A stretch of DNA of 64,000 nucleotides from Paracoccaceae bacterium (GTDB lineage: Bacteria; Pseudomonadota; Alphaproteobacteria; Rhodobacterales; Rhodobacteraceae). This document shows positions 48,574 through 59,041 of this stretch, piece after piece (the first letter of the stretch is position 1; each line of letters begins with the position of its first letter). Where the stretch lies: assembly GCA_030697175.1 (NCBI GenBank), contig JAUYQR010000015.1, forward strand, positions 361,023-425,022, in the 5' to 3' direction. Below the pieces are notes generated by a model. It searched no databases and was not told the DNA's origin. It saw only the letters and a program-made list of their open reading frames with translations. The position numbers and the translations under genes are program-made.

Positions 48574-48954
48574 TCAGTCATCTGAACCATCATTGCCCGA
48601 ACTGTCGTTGTCGCTGTCATCCGAGCCGTCGTCGTCGTCATCATCATCATCATCGTCATCCGACTCATGCCGATCTCCGACAATCTTGGCATCCTTGCCG
48701 CCATCCTCGGTCAACCACAAGTCACGCAGGATTTCCCCGTTGTTCGGATTGAGGATGATCTCGCGAACCCCGTTGCGGCGCTTGGCAACAATCCGAACCC
48801 GACCCAAAAGCGTGCGCGACGCGGCAATCTCGCGGTAGCCCTGACGCTTCAACTGCGCGAGGATGTTCTCGACCAGATCCTCCGCCAAGGCAGGCCCGGC
48901 TGCGGCAACCGCTGCCGCGGCTCCGATCAATCCAAGAAACTGGCGTCTTTTCAT
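48574..48954 (-). CDS. Exported PepSY-like protein with Asp/Ser-rich C-terminal tail
   Basis: 126 residues from ATG 48954; GGGAGGA is six bases upstream. The signal KRRQFLGLIGAAAAVAAAGPALA has a twin-Arg-like start (KRRQF) but could also be Sec. The mature core (about 25-90) looks like a PepSY-type fold (LVENILAQLKRQGYREIAASRTLLGRVRIVAKR). The tail holds 11 aspartates in a row followed by an SDDSDNDSSGNDGSDD-type segment. Acidic tails could bind divalent cations. Function is not known. Confidence 0.85.
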   Translation of the reverse strand: MKRRQFLGLIGAAAAVAAAGPALAEDLVENILAQLKRQGYREIAASRTLLGRVRIVAKRRNGVREIILNPNNGEILRDLWLTEDGGKDAKIVGDRHESDDDDDDDDDDDGSDDSDNDSSGNDGSDD

Positions 48955-49007
48955 TTTCGTCCTCCCGGGAAATTGCCCGGTCGCTAGAAACTATGCTGCA
49001 AAGGACA

Positions 49008-49028
49008 AGCCCCGGCAAGGCCGGGGCT
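49008..49028 (-). terminator. Terminator-like hairpin between the two poly-Asp genes
   Basis: AGCCCCGGC-AAG-GCCGGGGCT, nine perfect pairs, followed on the minus strand by TGTCCTTTG. Weak T-run, so partial readthrough into the downstream gene is possible. Confidence 0.6.
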
Positions 49029-49050
49029 CGCAGGATCGCCGTGTCAGCGA

Positions 49051-49545
<495 letters not shown>

Positions 49546-49643
49546 CGCTAGTCCTCTTTGTTGGAACCGAGTGGTGAGTGCCAGCAAAGAGCCGGCGGTG
49601 AGTTAGCCCAACCACCCAACCCCGAATCACGGCGCACCTCCAT

Positions 49644-49703
49644 TGACCGGCGGTTTAATCGGCCGCTTTAGACCGCCGGTTTGCGACCATAAACCAAGGT
49701 TTA
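49644..49703. promoter_or_regulatory. Inverted repeats upstream of the poly-Asp gene
   Basis: ACCGGCGGT and ACCGCCGGT (about 49644-49676) flank a TTTAATCGGCCGCTTTAG centre, and ATAAACC-AA-GGTTTAT sits at about 49689-49704. Both lie within 160 bp of the start and are candidate operators. The 49546-49721 gap has no gene. Confidence 0.5.
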
Positions 49704-49721
49704 TGCAACCTCAGCGTGCAA

Positions 49722-49754
49722 AATGAAAACGCCCCGCCGGTTTGGCAGGGCGTT
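49722..49754 (-). terminator. Intrinsic terminator of trpB
   Basis: On the minus strand AACGCCCTGCC-AAACC-GGCGGGGCGTT (one T-G pair) followed by TTCATTTT, 21 bases past the trpB stop. Confidence 0.85.
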
Positions 49755-49775
49755 CTTCAAGGCTTGCAGGGCGGC

Positions 49776-51008
49776 TCAGACCTTCATGTCCTGACCCAGA
49801 TGCTTGGCCACGGTAAAGATGTCCTTGTCGCCACGTCCGCACATGTTCATCACGATGATATGGTCACGCGGCAGGTCCGGCGCGATCTTCATCACATGCG
49901 CCAGCGCGTGGCTCGGCTCCAGCGCGGGGATGATTCCCTCCAGCTTGCAGCACAACTGGAACGCCTCCAGCGCCTCGGCATCGGTGATCGAGACATACTT
50001 TGCCCGTCCAATATCATGCAGCCACGCATGTTCCGGCCCAATCCCCGGATAGTCGAGGCCTGCCGAGATCGAGAACCCCTCAAGGATCTGCCCGTCCGGG
50101 TCTTGCAGCAGATAGGTCCGGTTGCCGTGCAGTACCCCCGGCCGCCCACCCGTCAGGCTGGCGCAATGCTCCATCCGGTCATCGACACCCTTGCCACCCG
50201 CCTCGACGCCGATGATGTTCACCGACGGATCATCCAGGAACGGGTAGAACAGCCCCATCGCGTTCGACCCGCCCCCGATCGCCGCGATCACCGTGTCGGG
50301 CAGCCGCCCCTCACCCTCCTGCTCGGCCATCTGCCAGCGCACTTCCTTGCCGATGATGCTCTGGAAATCGCGCACCATCGCCGGATAGGGATGCGGCCCC
50401 GCCACCGTGCCGATGCAGTAGAACGTGTCGCGCACGTTGGTCACCCAGTCGCGCAAGGCATCATTCATCGCGTCCTTCAGCGTGCCACGACCCGAGGTCA
50501 CCGGAATGACCTCCGCCCCCAGCAATTTCATCCGAAACACGTTCGGTGCCTGCCGTTCCACATCGTGGGCACCCATATAGACCACACATTGCAGCCCGAA
50601 TTTGGCGCAAACCGTCGCCGTCGCCACCCCGTGCTGCCCCGCCCCGGTTTCCGCGATGATCCGCGTCTTGCCCATCCGGCGGGCAAGAATGATCTGCCCC
50701 AGCACGTTGTTGATCTTGTGGGCACCCGTGTGGTTCAACTCGTCGCGCTTCATGTAGACCTTGGCGCCGCCCAGATGCTCGGTCATCCGCTCGGCAAAAT
50801 AGAGCGGGCTCGGACGGCCGACGTAATGCTTCCAAAGCCAGTCCATCTCGGCCCAGAACGTCGGGTCGGTCTTGGCAAACTCGTAGCGTTCCTCAAGATC
50901 AAGGATCAGCGGCATCAGCGTCTCGCTGACGAACCGCCCGCCGAACAGGCCAAACCGCCCCTGCTCGTCCGGCCCGGTCATGAAGCTGTTGATTCCGTCC
51001 TCGGCCAT
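49776..51008 (-). CDS. trpB: Tryptophan synthase beta subunit
   Basis: 410 residues from ATG 51008, with GAGGG upstream. PLP Lys is K98 in [19 protein letters not shown] is the phosphate-binding loop. It converts indole and serine to tryptophan. The trpF gene lies 245 bp upstream on the same strand; there is no trpA in the window. Confidence 0.97.
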   Translation of the reverse strand: MAEDGINSFMTGPDEQGRFGLFGGRFVSETLMPLILDLEERYEFAKTDPTFWAEMDWLWKHYVGRPSPLYFAERMTEHLGGAKVYMKRDELNHTGAHKINNVLGQIILARRMGKTRIIAETGAGQHGVATATVCAKFGLQCVVYMGAHDVERQAPNVFRMKLLGAEVIPVTSGRGTLKDAMNDALRDWVTNVRDTFYCIGTVAGPHPYPAMVRDFQSIIGKEVRWQMAEQEGEGRLPDTVIAAIGGGSNAMGLFYPFLDDPSVNIIGVEAGGKGVDDRMEHCASLTGGRPGVLHGNRTYLLQDPDGQILEGFSISAGLDYPGIGPEHAWLHDIGRAKYVSITDAEALEAFQLCCKLEGIIPALEPSHALAHVMKIAPDLPRDHIIVMNMCGRGDKDIFTVAKHLGQDMKV

Positions 51009-51253
51009 GATCTTTTCCCTCGTGTTCTGCTGACCCCGATGTAGCGCCCCTGCCAGCCTTCGGAAAGGGGGGCCGTCAACCCCCCTAGGGCTTCGCCCTC
51101 CGAGGATATTCCGAGAAGAGGACGCCCTTAAGGTTTTCCCCTTTGCCAAATATCCCCGTGCGGAGCGCACTCCCGAGGAAGTGCGCCTGCGCGCTGACGA
51201 GACAAAAGGCGTGCGGCGCAAGCCGCTCAATTCTGCACGCGCGGGTCCAGGCG

Positions 51254-51922
51254 CTATCGCAACATCGGCACGCCGGCGCGCGTGCCCTGCGCCGCCTCGA
51301 CAAACGCCGCGATCCGGCCGGCATCCTTCACCCCCGGCGCGCTTTCGACGCCCGAGGATACATCCACCTGCCGCGCCCCGGTCAGCCGCACCGCCTGCGC
51401 CACGTTGTCCGGCGTCAGCCCGCCCGCCAGCATCCAGGGCCGCAGCCACTTGCGCCCAACCAAAAGCCGCCAGTCAAACGCCAACCCGTTGCCGCCCGGC
51501 AGATCGGCACCCTTCGGCGGCTTGGCGTCGATCAGCAACTGGTCTGCCGCAAGGCTCATCTCCATCAGGCCCGACAGGTCGCCCTCGTCGGCCACGCCCA
51601 TCGCCTTCATCACCGGCAGCCCGTAGCGTGCGCGCACCTCGGCCACCCGCGCGGGCGTCTCGTGGCCATGCAGTTGCAGCATGTCCAAAGGCACCTCCGC
51701 CACCAGCGCATCCAGCGTCGCATCGTCGGCATCGACCGTCAGCGCCACCTTGGCCAGCCCGACCGGGGCCGCCAACGCCAGCCGCTTCGCCTCGGGCAAG
51801 GTCAGGTTGCGCGGGCTTTTGGCAAAGAACACGAAGCCCGCATAGGCCGCCCCCGCCGCCGCGACAGCGGCCACGTCGGCCTCGGTCCGCAGGCCGCAGA
51901 TCTTGACCCGAACCTCGACCAT
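51254..51922 (-). CDS. trpF: Phosphoribosylanthranilate isomerase
   Basis: 222 residues of the TIM-barrel TrpF family. The N-terminal VKICGLR motif holds the catalytic Cys; the catalytic Asp lies in the TVDADD segment; the phosphate loop [14 protein letters not shown] closes the barrel. It shares one base (TGATG) with the upstream lapA stop. The 51009-51253 gap to trpB carries two AAATAT-type intergenic motifs (see findings). Confidence 0.95.
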   Translation of the reverse strand: MVEVRVKICGLRTEADVAAVAAAGAAYAGFVFFAKSPRNLTLPEAKRLALAAPVGLAKVALTVDADDATLDALVAEVPLDMLQLHGHETPARVAEVRARYGLPVMKAMGVADEGDLSGLMEMSLAADQLLIDAKPPKGADLPGGNGLAFDWRLLVGRKWLRPWMLAGGLTPDNVAQAVRLTGARQVDVSSGVESAPGVKDAGRIAAFVEAAQGTRAGVPMLR

Positions 51923-52281
51923 CAGCGCGACTTCGGCCGGTCCAGAAGTGCCAGCACATCATCCTGCGGCACCGAGGTCGTATCGCGCAGCACCGCCAGT
52001 TCACGCTCCAGCCGCGTCACCTCGCGCGATTTGGCACTTGCGGTCGACCGGTGCTTCATCTCGCGGAACCATTCCCAGACGAAGCCGATCAAAAGCCCCG
52101 CCACGATGCCGACGAAGATGATCAGGAACAGCGGCAGTTCCATGCCCCAGGTCAGCCCGGTCAGCGCCGCCAGATCGTCAGGCAGCAGCCGCACTGCCAC
52201 CGGCGCGCGATTGGCCAGCGCCACGGTCAGCAGAACCAGCGCCAGAGCGATCAGAAAGGCATAGCGAAGATAGCGGGTCAT
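51922..52281 (-). CDS. lapA: LapA-domain (DUF1049) membrane protein
   Basis: 119 residues from ATG 52281 (AGGGAG upstream). Two membrane spans (about 5-22 and 48-68) precede a cytoplasmic coiled-coil tail ([30 protein letters not shown]). LapA in enterobacteria works with LapB in controlling LPS synthesis; here it is encoded between ihfB and trpF, as in other Rhodobacteraceae. Confidence 0.9.
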   Translation of the reverse strand: MTRYLRYAFLIALALVLLTVALANRAPVAVRLLPDDLAALTGLTWGMELPLFLIIFVGIVAGLLIGFVWEWFREMKHRSTASAKSREVTRLERELAVLRDTTSVPQDDVLALLDRPKSR

Positions 52282-52347
52282 CGGCGGCTCCCTTGCGGCA
52301 TACGCCAATATCGGTCCGAACCGGGGCCGCTGCAAGCAGCCTTGCGG

Positions 52348-52629
52348 TTACTTGGCGTTCAACCGGTCGCGCAGAAGTTTGCCGGTCTTGAAGAACGGCA
52401 CCTTCTTGTCATCGACCTTGACCGCCTCGCCGGTGCGCGGGTTGCGCCCGACGCGGGCGTCACGCGCCTTTACGGAAAACGCGCCGAAGCCGCGCAGTTC
52501 CACCCGGTCCCCCTTGGCCAGCGCGTCGATGATTTCCTCAAAGACCGTGTTGACGATGCGCTCGACATGGCGCTGCGTCAGATGCGGGTTTTCATCCGCG
52601 ATCTTCTGGATCAGTTCAGACCGGATCAT
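52348..52629 (-). CDS. ihfB: Integration host factor subunit beta
   Basis: 93 residues from ATG 52629. It is a typical HU/IHF fold: [26 protein letters not shown], the beta-arm stretch [27 protein letters not shown] and the VPFFKTGK end. It bends DNA at specific sites with IHF-alpha. It lies 67 bp upstream of lapA on the same strand; the rpsA terminator is 52751-52776. Confidence 0.97.
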   Translation of the reverse strand: MIRSELIQKIADENPHLTQRHVERIVNTVFEEIIDALAKGDRVELRGFGAFSVKARDARVGRNPRTGEAVKVDDKKVPFFKTGKLLRDRLNAK

Positions 52630-52750
52630 CCCTAGCGTCCCCCCTGTGGTTCGGCCCTTGGCAGCGGCCGCCACGATGTTCTTGTCTGCGGACTATAGGC
52701 AAAAATTGTCACCGCACAAATGAAAACAAGGGGGTGGCGGCCCAATGCAA

Positions 52751-52780
52751 AGGGCCCTGCCGTCCGGCAAGGCCCTCTTT
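52751..52780. terminator. Intrinsic terminator of rpsA
   Basis: Stem AGGGCC(C)TGCC/GGCA(A)GGCCCT (52751-52776) with a small loop, a CTCTTTT run on the plus strand and CTTTG on the minus strand. It lies 33 bases past the rpsA stop. Confidence 0.75.
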
Positions 52781-52808
52781 TCGTTGCAAACCTCGGTCGA
52801 GGGTCGGC

Positions 52809-54494
52809 TCAGGCCTTGTCGCCGCTCTTCAGAGCCGCGCCAAGGATGTCGCCAAGCGATGCGCCCGAATCGGACGAACCATACTGTTCGACGGCCTCTT
52901 TCTCTTCGGCGATCTCGCGCGCCTTGATCGACAGACCCAGCTTGCGGGTCTTGGGATCAATGTTGGTCACGCGCACGTCGATGTGGTCGCCGATCTGGAA
53001 CCGCTCGGGGCGCTGGTCTGCCCGGTCACGGCTCAGGTCGCTGCGGCGGATGAACGACTTGGCGCCGTTGTACTCCACCTCGATGCCACCCTCTTCGATT
53101 GCGGTCACGGTGACGGTGATGATCCCGCCCCGCTTCACGCCATCAACCGCGTCCGAGAAGTTGTCCTCGCCCAGCGCCTTGATGGAGAGCGAGATGCGCT
53201 CCTTCTCGACGTCGACTTCGGTGACAGCGGCATGCACCGTGTCGCCCTTGCGGTAGTTCTGGATCGCTTCTTCGCCGCGCTGGTCCCACGACAGGTCGGA
53301 CAGGTGGACCATGCCGTCGATATCGTTGTCGAGGCCGACGAACAGACCGAATTCGGTGATGTTCTTGACTTCGCCTTCGATCTGGCTGCCCACGGGATGC
53401 GTTTCCGCAAAGACTTCCCACGGGTTGCGCTGCGTCTGCTTCAGGCCCAGCGAAACGCGACGCTTGGCGCTGTCGATTTCCAGCACCATGACGTCCACTT
53501 CCTGCGAGGTGGAGACGATCTTGCCGGGATGCACGTTCTTCTTGGTCCAGGACATTTCCGAAACGTGGACCAGACCCTCGACCCCCGCTTCCAGCTCCAC
53601 GAAGGCGCCGTAGTCGGTGATGTTGGTGACGCGGCCCTTGTGGACCGTGCCGATGGCATACATCTTTTCAACGGCATCCCACGGATCGGATTGCAGCTGC
53701 TTCATGCCCAGCGAAATACGGTGGGTTTCCTTGTTGATCTTGATCACCTGGACCTTGACGGTCTCGCCGATGTTCAGGATCTCCGACGGGTGGTTCACCC
53801 GACGCCACGCCATGTCGGTGACATGCAGCAGGCCGTCGACACCGCCGAGGTCCACGAACGCACCGTATTCGGTGATGTTCTTGACCACGCCGTCAACCGT
53901 CTGACCTTCGGTCAGGTTGCCGATCACTTCGGCGCGCTGCTCGGCACGGCTTTCTTCCAGGATCGCACGGCGCGACACAACGATGTTGCCCCGACGACGG
54001 TCCATCTTCAGAATCTGGAACGGCTGCTTCATGCCCATCAGCGGGCCGGCATCGCGCACCGGACGCACGTCAACCTGGCTGCCCGGCAGGAACGCCACAG
54101 CGCCGCCAAGATCCACCGTGAAGCCACCCTTGACGCGGCCGAAGATCGCGCCATCGACGCGGGTTTCCGACGCATAGGCCTTCTCAAGCCGATCCCACGC
54201 CTCTTCACGACGGGCCTTTTCACGGCTGATCTGGGCTTCACCGCGGCTGTTTTCCACGCGGTCCAGATACACTTCAACTTCGTCGCCGATGTTGATGTTG
54301 GGCTGCTCGCCCGGGTTCGCGAATTCCTTAAGGTCGATGCGGCCTTCCATCTTGTAGCCGACATCGATGATGGCCTGGCCCGCCTCGATGGCGATCACAC
54401 GGCCTTTGACAACGGTTCCCTCTTCGGGCGTGTCAATCTCGAAGCTTTCCTTCAACAGGGCTTCGAAGTCTTCCATGGTTGCTTTAGCGCACAT
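52809..54494 (-). CDS. rpsA: 30S ribosomal protein S1
   Basis: 561 residues with six S1 RNA-binding repeats. Typical boundaries are GTVVKGRVIAIEAGQAIIDVGYKMEG, TVDGVVKNITEYGAFVDLGGVDGLLHVTDMAW and GTVHKGRVTNITDYGAFVELEAGVEGLVHVSEM. It helps mRNA loading on the ribosome. In relatives it directly follows cmk; here a membrane-protein gene and a broken BrkB gene lie between. Confidence 0.98.
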   Translation of the reverse strand: MCAKATMEDFEALLKESFEIDTPEEGTVVKGRVIAIEAGQAIIDVGYKMEGRIDLKEFANPGEQPNINIGDEVEVYLDRVENSRGEAQISREKARREEAWDRLEKAYASETRVDGAIFGRVKGGFTVDLGGAVAFLPGSQVDVRPVRDAGPLMGMKQPFQILKMDRRRGNIVVSRRAILEESRAEQRAEVIGNLTEGQTVDGVVKNITEYGAFVDLGGVDGLLHVTDMAWRRVNHPSEILNIGETVKVQVIKINKETHRISLGMKQLQSDPWDAVEKMYAIGTVHKGRVTNITDYGAFVELEAGVEGLVHVSEMSWTKKNVHPGKIVSTSQEVDVMVLEIDSAKRRVSLGLKQTQRNPWEVFAETHPVGSQIEGEVKNITEFGLFVGLDNDIDGMVHLSDLSWDQRGEEAIQNYRKGDTVHAAVTEVDVEKERISLSIKALGEDNFSDAVDGVKRGGIITVTVTAIEEGGIEVEYNGAKSFIRRSDLSRDRADQRPERFQIGDHIDVRVTNIDPKTRKLGLSIKAREIAEEKEAVEQYGSSDSGASLGDILGAALKSGDKA

Positions 54495-54727
54495 ATAGAT
54501 CAGTTTCCTTTTCTCGTGTTTTCACTGGCCTTGCGGTTGGCTCCGCCGGTCTTTGCTCATCGCTCTTGCGAAAAATCCTGCCTGTCCGGTAAACCGGGCC
54601 AAACCAGACTCCGCGCGAGGATGCGGCGCTATAGCCCCATTCCCGCAGTCAGGCAAGGAAAACCCACCCCGCCGGCGGCCCGCTGCCGGTCCGCATTTTC
54701 GCCCTGATCGGCTGGCAAAGTTGCGGC

Positions 54728-55066
54728 ATGGCAGCGTTCCTTGTCCCCCTGATCCTCGGCACGCTCCTGTGGTCCGCCACGGGCTTCATCGCCTACCCGC
54801 GCGAGATCTGGGATGTTGACGCATTCTGGACGGTCTGGCCCGCCGCGATCATCCTCACAAGTGCCTGCGGCTTTGTCTGGCCCGGCCACGCCTTTCGCCA
54901 CGCGAGCCTGATCTTCGGCCCGCTTTTGGTGGTGATGCTTGCAACCGGACTTGCCACCGGCAGCAGTTTCAGCCTCCTGCCGCTCGGCCTTGTCGCGATG
55001 GCCGCTCTCGCCCTGCCCGGCGCAATCCTCGCAGCGGCAACCGGCTGGCTCGCCCGCCAGCGCTAA
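54728..55066 (+). CDS. Small hypothetical membrane protein
   Basis: 112 residues with four hydrophobic segments (about 4-22, 34-52, 58-76 and 84-106). No family is recognised. It is on the plus strand, ends convergently against the broken YihY/BrkB gene and overlaps its final codon (CTAA). Function unknown. Confidence 0.72.
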   Translation: MAAFLVPLILGTLLWSATGFIAYPREIWDVDAFWTVWPAAIILTSACGFVWPGHAFRHASLIFGPLLVVMLATGLATGSSFSLLPLGLVAMAALALPGAILAAATGWLARQR

Positions 55067-55922
55067 CCCTGCCGCACCGGCTGGAACCGCCCGCAAACCC
55101 GCACCCGCGTCCTGCGGTCCATCTCGGCGTTCACTTCGGCACCGATCAGCACCATCACCGTCGACAGCCAGATCCACAGCATCAGGATCACCACCGCCGC
55201 CAACGAGCCTTAGGTCTCGTCATACCTCCCGAAACTGCCGACATCCCAAGCGAGCCCCGCCGAGGTCGCAATCAACCCGACAGCCGCGACCACCGCCCCC
55301 GGCGCAATCCACACCCACTCGGCATCCGGCCGGTTCGGCGCCCAACGATAGATCGCCGCCAGCATCAGCGCAAAGAGAATCGGCCAGCGCAGGGCCAGGA
55401 TCACGCCGCCCGCCACCCCACCCAACCGCGCGGCCAGAAATGGCAACACCGCGACAATTGCGCCCACCACGCTCACCACCACGATCCCGGCCAGCGCAAA
55501 GCCCAGCGCCACGAGGTTCAGCTTCACGAACCCGCGCGTCTCGTCCACGTCATGGGCAATGTTCAAAGCCTCGATCAGCGCCTTGGTGCCGCCACTGGCG
55601 GACCACAGCGCAATCACCAGCGCCACCAGCGCGGTCAGGGAAAGCGCCCCCTCCGCCTTGGCCGCGATCCGCGTCGCCTGCTCGGTCAACAGCGTCGCCG
55701 CCTCCTCCGGCAGCACGCCCGTCACCGATGCCAGCGTTTCGGGCACCTCCGCAGGCTCCAGCACCAGCCCGAAGATCGAAATCAGCGCCGTGATCGCGGG
55801 CACCAGCGCCAAAAGCCCGTAGAACGTCACGCCCGCCGCAACAGCCAGCACCGATCCTTCACGATCTCGTCCTTCAGATCACGGACCAGCCCCGGAATGT
55901 CGCCAAGAACCCCAAATGCCAT
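55063..55922 (-). pseudogene. YihY/BrkB-family membrane protein, broken by a frameshift and a nonsense codon
   Basis: The reading begins at ATG 55922 (MAFGVLGDIPGLVRDLKDEIVKDR), then the frame shifts by one base near 55850 and continues as VLAVAAGVTFYGLLALVPAITALISIFG. It reaches TAA at 55210-55212 where relatives have a Tyr before GSL. The original frame continues to TAG at 55063 (GSLAAVVILMLWIWLSTVMVLIGAEVNAEMDR). Rejoined, the product would be about 286 residues, the family size, with six spans. It was an inner-membrane protein of the RNase BN-like family, whose function is unclear. Confidence 0.85.
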
Positions 55923-55976
55923 GACTGCGCTCCGTGCTGGCAGCGCAACCGGCCAGCCCCGCGCATGGTCCGCGGC

Positions 55977-56579
55977 CTAGGCAAGCGGCATCCCGCGGCG
56001 CAGCGCCGCTTCCACCACCGCAACCGCCCGCGCCACCGCCTCGTCCACCGGCAGCACGCTGGTATCCAGCACAACCGCGTCGGGTGCCGCCTTCAGCGGC
56101 GCGTCCGCCCGGCCCATGTCGCGCGCGTCGCGCTCGATCACCTCGGCCAGCACCCGGGCCTCGTCGCCACCAAGTTCCAGCCAGCGCCGATGCGCCCGAA
56201 CCTTCGGGCTCGCGGTGACATAAAGCTTCACCTCGGCTTGCGGGCAGATCACCGTCCCGATGTCGCGCCCGTCCAGCACCGCACCGCCGTCGCGGCGCGC
56301 AAACCGGCGCTGAAACTCGACCAGCGCCGACCGCACCTCAGGGATCGCCGCCACCCGGCTTGCCGCCTGCCCCGCCTCCAGCGTGCGCAGATCCTCCCGC
56401 GCCAGATCATCCGGGACCAAAGCCCGCGCCGCCGCGACCGGATCACCGCCCTTCACGCCCACGGCGCGATACAGAAGCCCGGTGTCCAGATGCGCAAGGC
56501 CGAACCGTGCCGCAACCGCCCGGCCTATGGTGCCCTTGCCCGCCGCCGCCGGCCCGTCGATCGCCACCGTGAACCGCAT
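55977..56579 (-). CDS. cmk: Cytidylate kinase
   Basis: 200 residues from ATG 56579. The P-loop GPAAAGKGT is at the start, followed by [12 protein letters not shown] and the [23 protein letters not shown] segment. It phosphorylates CMP and dCMP. aroA is upstream on the same strand (as in other Proteobacteria), across a 265-bp gap with an AAATAT motif and a palindrome. Confidence 0.95.
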   Translation of the reverse strand: MRFTVAIDGPAAAGKGTIGRAVAARFGLAHLDTGLLYRAVGVKGGDPVAAARALVPDDLAREDLRTLEAGQAASRVAAIPEVRSALVEFQRRFARRDGGAVLDGRDIGTVICPQAEVKLYVTASPKVRAHRRWLELGGDEARVLAEVIERDARDMGRADAPLKAAPDAVVLDTSVLPVDEAVARAVAVVEAALRRGMPLA

Positions 56580-56792
56580 CACCCCATCCCGCCTCTCACT
56601 GTCCACACCTTCCCCTTTGCCAAATATCCTCGGGGGGGAAGCCCGGAACGGGCGTGGGGGGCTGAAAGGCCCCCCTCAGCCCCGGTGCAAAGCGCAGCGT
56701 CGCGCCGAGGGCAGGCCAGTGGAGGGGCCAATGGAGGGGCCAATGCGGCCCCGCCGCTCCGAAAGATTTAAACGGCGTAAACGCCAGCCCGC

Positions 56793-56839
56793 AACCCATT
56801 GAAATCCTGCACTCCCCGAAGTGTCCCACGGTGGGACAC
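56793..56839. repeat. Composite palindromic element, copy 2 (AACCCATTGA plus GTGTCCCAC-G-GTGGGACAC)
   Basis: AACCCATTGA is at 56793-56802 and the palindrome at 56821-56839, six bases past the aroA stop on the minus strand. The distance between the two parts (28 bases start to start) is nearly the same as in copy 1 (29). Confidence 0.7.
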
Positions 56840-56844
56840 GGACC

Positions 56845-58191
56845 TCACCCCCGGCTCAAGCTGGCCCCCAGACCCGCCATCAGCCCCTCGAAAATCGGAA
56901 ACGAGGTCACGATGGGGCTGGCATCGTCAACCGAAACCGCCGCCTTCGCCGCCATCCCGCAAACAAGGAAACTCATCGCGATCCGGTGATCCAGATGGGT
57001 CGCACAAATAGCCCCGCCCGGCACCCCGCCCGGCCCCATTCCGTACACGATCAGGGTGTCCTCATCTTCCTCGATCCGTACCCCGCACGCCTCCAGCCCC
57101 CGCGCCATCGCGTCGATCCGGTCGCTTTCCTTGACGCGCAGCTCCTTCACCCCCCGCATCACGGTCCGCCCCTCGCTGAACGCCGCCACCACCGACAGGA
57201 TCGGATATTCGTCGATCATCGACGGTGCCCGCTCCTCCGGCACCTCGATCCCTTGCATCGCGCCGGAAAACCGCACCCGCAGATCCGCCACCGGCTCGCC
57301 GCCCTCCTCGCGAGGGGAAAGGAACTCGATCTCCGCGCCCATCTCGACCAGCGTCAGATAGAGCCCGTTGCGCGTCAGGTTCTGGCTCACCCCCGGCACA
57401 AGGATATCCGACCCCTCCACCACCAGCGCCGCACAGACCGGAAACGCCGCACTCGAAGGATCGCGCGGCACCGCCACCGTCTGCGGCCGCAACTCCGGCT
57501 GCCCCACCAGCGTGATGACATGCCCCTCGGCCGTCTTCTCGACGTTCAGCGTGGCACCAAACCCCAGCAGCATCCGCTCCGAATGATCCCGCGTCGGCTC
57601 GCGCTCGATCACCACCGTCTCGCCCGGCACGTTCAGCCCCGCAAGCAGCACCGCCGACTTCACCTGCGCCGAGGCCACCGGCAACGCGTAGCGCACCGGC
57701 ACCGGGTTCGCCGCGCCGACGACAGTCATCGGCAACCGCCCGCCCTTGCGCCCGTAGGCCTGGGTGCCGAACAGCGCCAGCGGGTCCGTCACCCGTCCCA
57801 TCGGCCGCTTGCGCAGGCTGGCGTCCCCGGTGAAGGTCGCGGTGATCGGCGTCGTTGCCATCGTTCCCATGATCAGCCGCACCCCGGTGCCCGAATTGCC
57901 GCAGTCGATCACATCCGCAGGCTCCTGAAACCCGCCGACGCCGACGCCCTGCACCGACCATGCCCCCGGCCCATGCTGCGTCACGGTTGCGCCGAACGCC
58001 CGCATCGCCTTCGCCGTGTCCAGCACATCCTGACCCTCCAGCAAACCGGTGATCTTCGTCTCGCCCACCGCCATCGCGCCAAAGATCAGCGACCGGTGAC
58101 TGATCGACTTGTCGCCCGGCACCGAAGCCGTGCCCCGCAACGGGCCAGACTTGTGGGCGGTCATCGGTTGCGCATCGCCATGGCCGGACAT
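56845..58191 (-). CDS. aroA: 3-phosphoshikimate 1-carboxyvinyltransferase (EPSP synthase), class II-like
   Basis: 448 residues, ATG 58191 with GAGGGAG upstream. Whole-length similarity is to CP4-type class II enzymes ([51 protein letters not shown]). In the glyphosate-sensitive loop it reads GNSGTG; CP4 has GNAATG, where the second Ala blocks glyphosate. Gly in that place predicts a sensitive enzyme. It catalyses the sixth step of the shikimate pathway. Confidence 0.97.
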   Translation of the reverse strand: MSGHGDAQPMTAHKSGPLRGTASVPGDKSISHRSLIFGAMAVGETKITGLLEGQDVLDTAKAMRAFGATVTQHGPGAWSVQGVGVGGFQEPADVIDCGNSGTGVRLIMGTMATTPITATFTGDASLRKRPMGRVTDPLALFGTQAYGRKGGRLPMTVVGAANPVPVRYALPVASAQVKSAVLLAGLNVPGETVVIEREPTRDHSERMLLGFGATLNVEKTAEGHVITLVGQPELRPQTVAVPRDPSSAAFPVCAALVVEGSDILVPGVSQNLTRNGLYLTLVEMGAEIEFLSPREEGGEPVADLRVRFSGAMQGIEVPEERAPSMIDEYPILSVVAAFSEGRTVMRGVKELRVKESDRIDAMARGLEACGVRIEEDEDTLIVYGMGPGGVPGGAICATHLDHRIAMSFLVCGMAAKAAVSVDDASPIVTSFPIFEGLMAGLGASLSRG

Positions 58192-58292
58192 CGGTTACTC
58201 CCTCGCGTTTCCGAGCGCCTGATAGCGCAAGCCTCCGATGCGGTCCATCACTTGCACCGACCCGCCCGCGACGACCTCGGACCCTCCGGGGG

Positions 58293-58346
58293 GAGTATTT
58301 GAAGAAAAGAGCAAATCGTGATGGCTTGCTCTTTTCTCAAATACTC
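58293..58346. terminator. Long hairpin between trmB and aroA built from inverted AAATAT motifs
   Basis: GAGTATTTGA (58293-58302) and TCAAATACTC (58337-58346) with AAAAGAGCAA and TTGCTCTTTT inside them form a stem of about 20 pairs around a 10-base loop. On the minus strand it follows the trmB stop (58358) by 12 bases, so it is a likely terminator of the metK/trmB transcript. Confidence 0.75.
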
Positions 58347-58357
58347 ACGTCGCGCCG

Positions 58358-59041
58358 TTACCGCTTGCGGAACGTCAGGTAATGCGGCGGGCGGCCCTCG
58401 CGCAGCGCCTTTTGCTCGTAGCGGGTCGAAAGCCAGTCGGACCAGGGTTCGGCGCCGTCGGACACCAGATCGAACCCGGCGGCAGGCACTTCCTCGCGGG
58501 TCTGGCGGACGTAGTCCGGAATGTCCGTCGCCACCCGAAACTCGCCGCCTTTCGCCATCACCCGCGCCAGTCCTGCCAGATAGCCGGGTGTCACGAACCG
58601 GCGGCGGTGGTGGCGTGCCTTTGGCCACGGGTCAGGGTAATTCAGGAACGCCTTTTCCGCCGCACCGTCCGGCAGCACATCGAACAGGTCGCGCACGTCA
58701 CCGGGATGGATTGCAAGGTTGTCGAGGTCGGCCTCACGGACCTTGCCCAGAAGCATGGCAATTCCGTTCACGAACGGCTCGCAGCCCAGAAGGAACCGGT
58801 CCCGGTGGCGGTCGGCCATATGCACCAGATGCTCGCCGCCGCCAAAACCGATCTCAAGCCACAGGGGTCGCCCACCGGTAAAGGCCAGGTCAATTGCTGC
58901 CCGCGATGGATTCGCTTCGCGCGTCACATCGGGCAAGGACAGCGGCTCCAGACCCTCGGCCAGATAGGTCTTCTGGCTTGCCCGCAGCGTCTTGCCGCGA
59001 ATTCGGCCGTAGAAATTGCGGCGCTCTGTCACTTCGGTCAT
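58358..59041 (-). CDS. trmB: tRNA (guanine-N7-)-methyltransferase TrmB
   Basis: 227 residues. SAM-binding LEIGFGGGEHLVHMADRH is motif I; the substrate loop LNYPDPWPKARHHRRRFVTPGYL is diagnostic. It makes m7G46 in tRNAs. metK is upstream on the same strand with a GYD-domain gene between them on the opposite strand. Confidence 0.97.
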   Translation of the reverse strand: MTEVTERRNFYGRIRGKTLRASQKTYLAEGLEPLSLPDVTREANPSRAAIDLAFTGGRPLWLEIGFGGGEHLVHMADRHRDRFLLGCEPFVNGIAMLLGKVREADLDNLAIHPGDVRDLFDVLPDGAAEKAFLNYPDPWPKARHHRRRFVTPGYLAGLARVMAKGGEFRVATDIPDYVRQTREEVPAAGFDLVSDGAEPWSDWLSTRYEQKALREGRPPHYLTFRKR

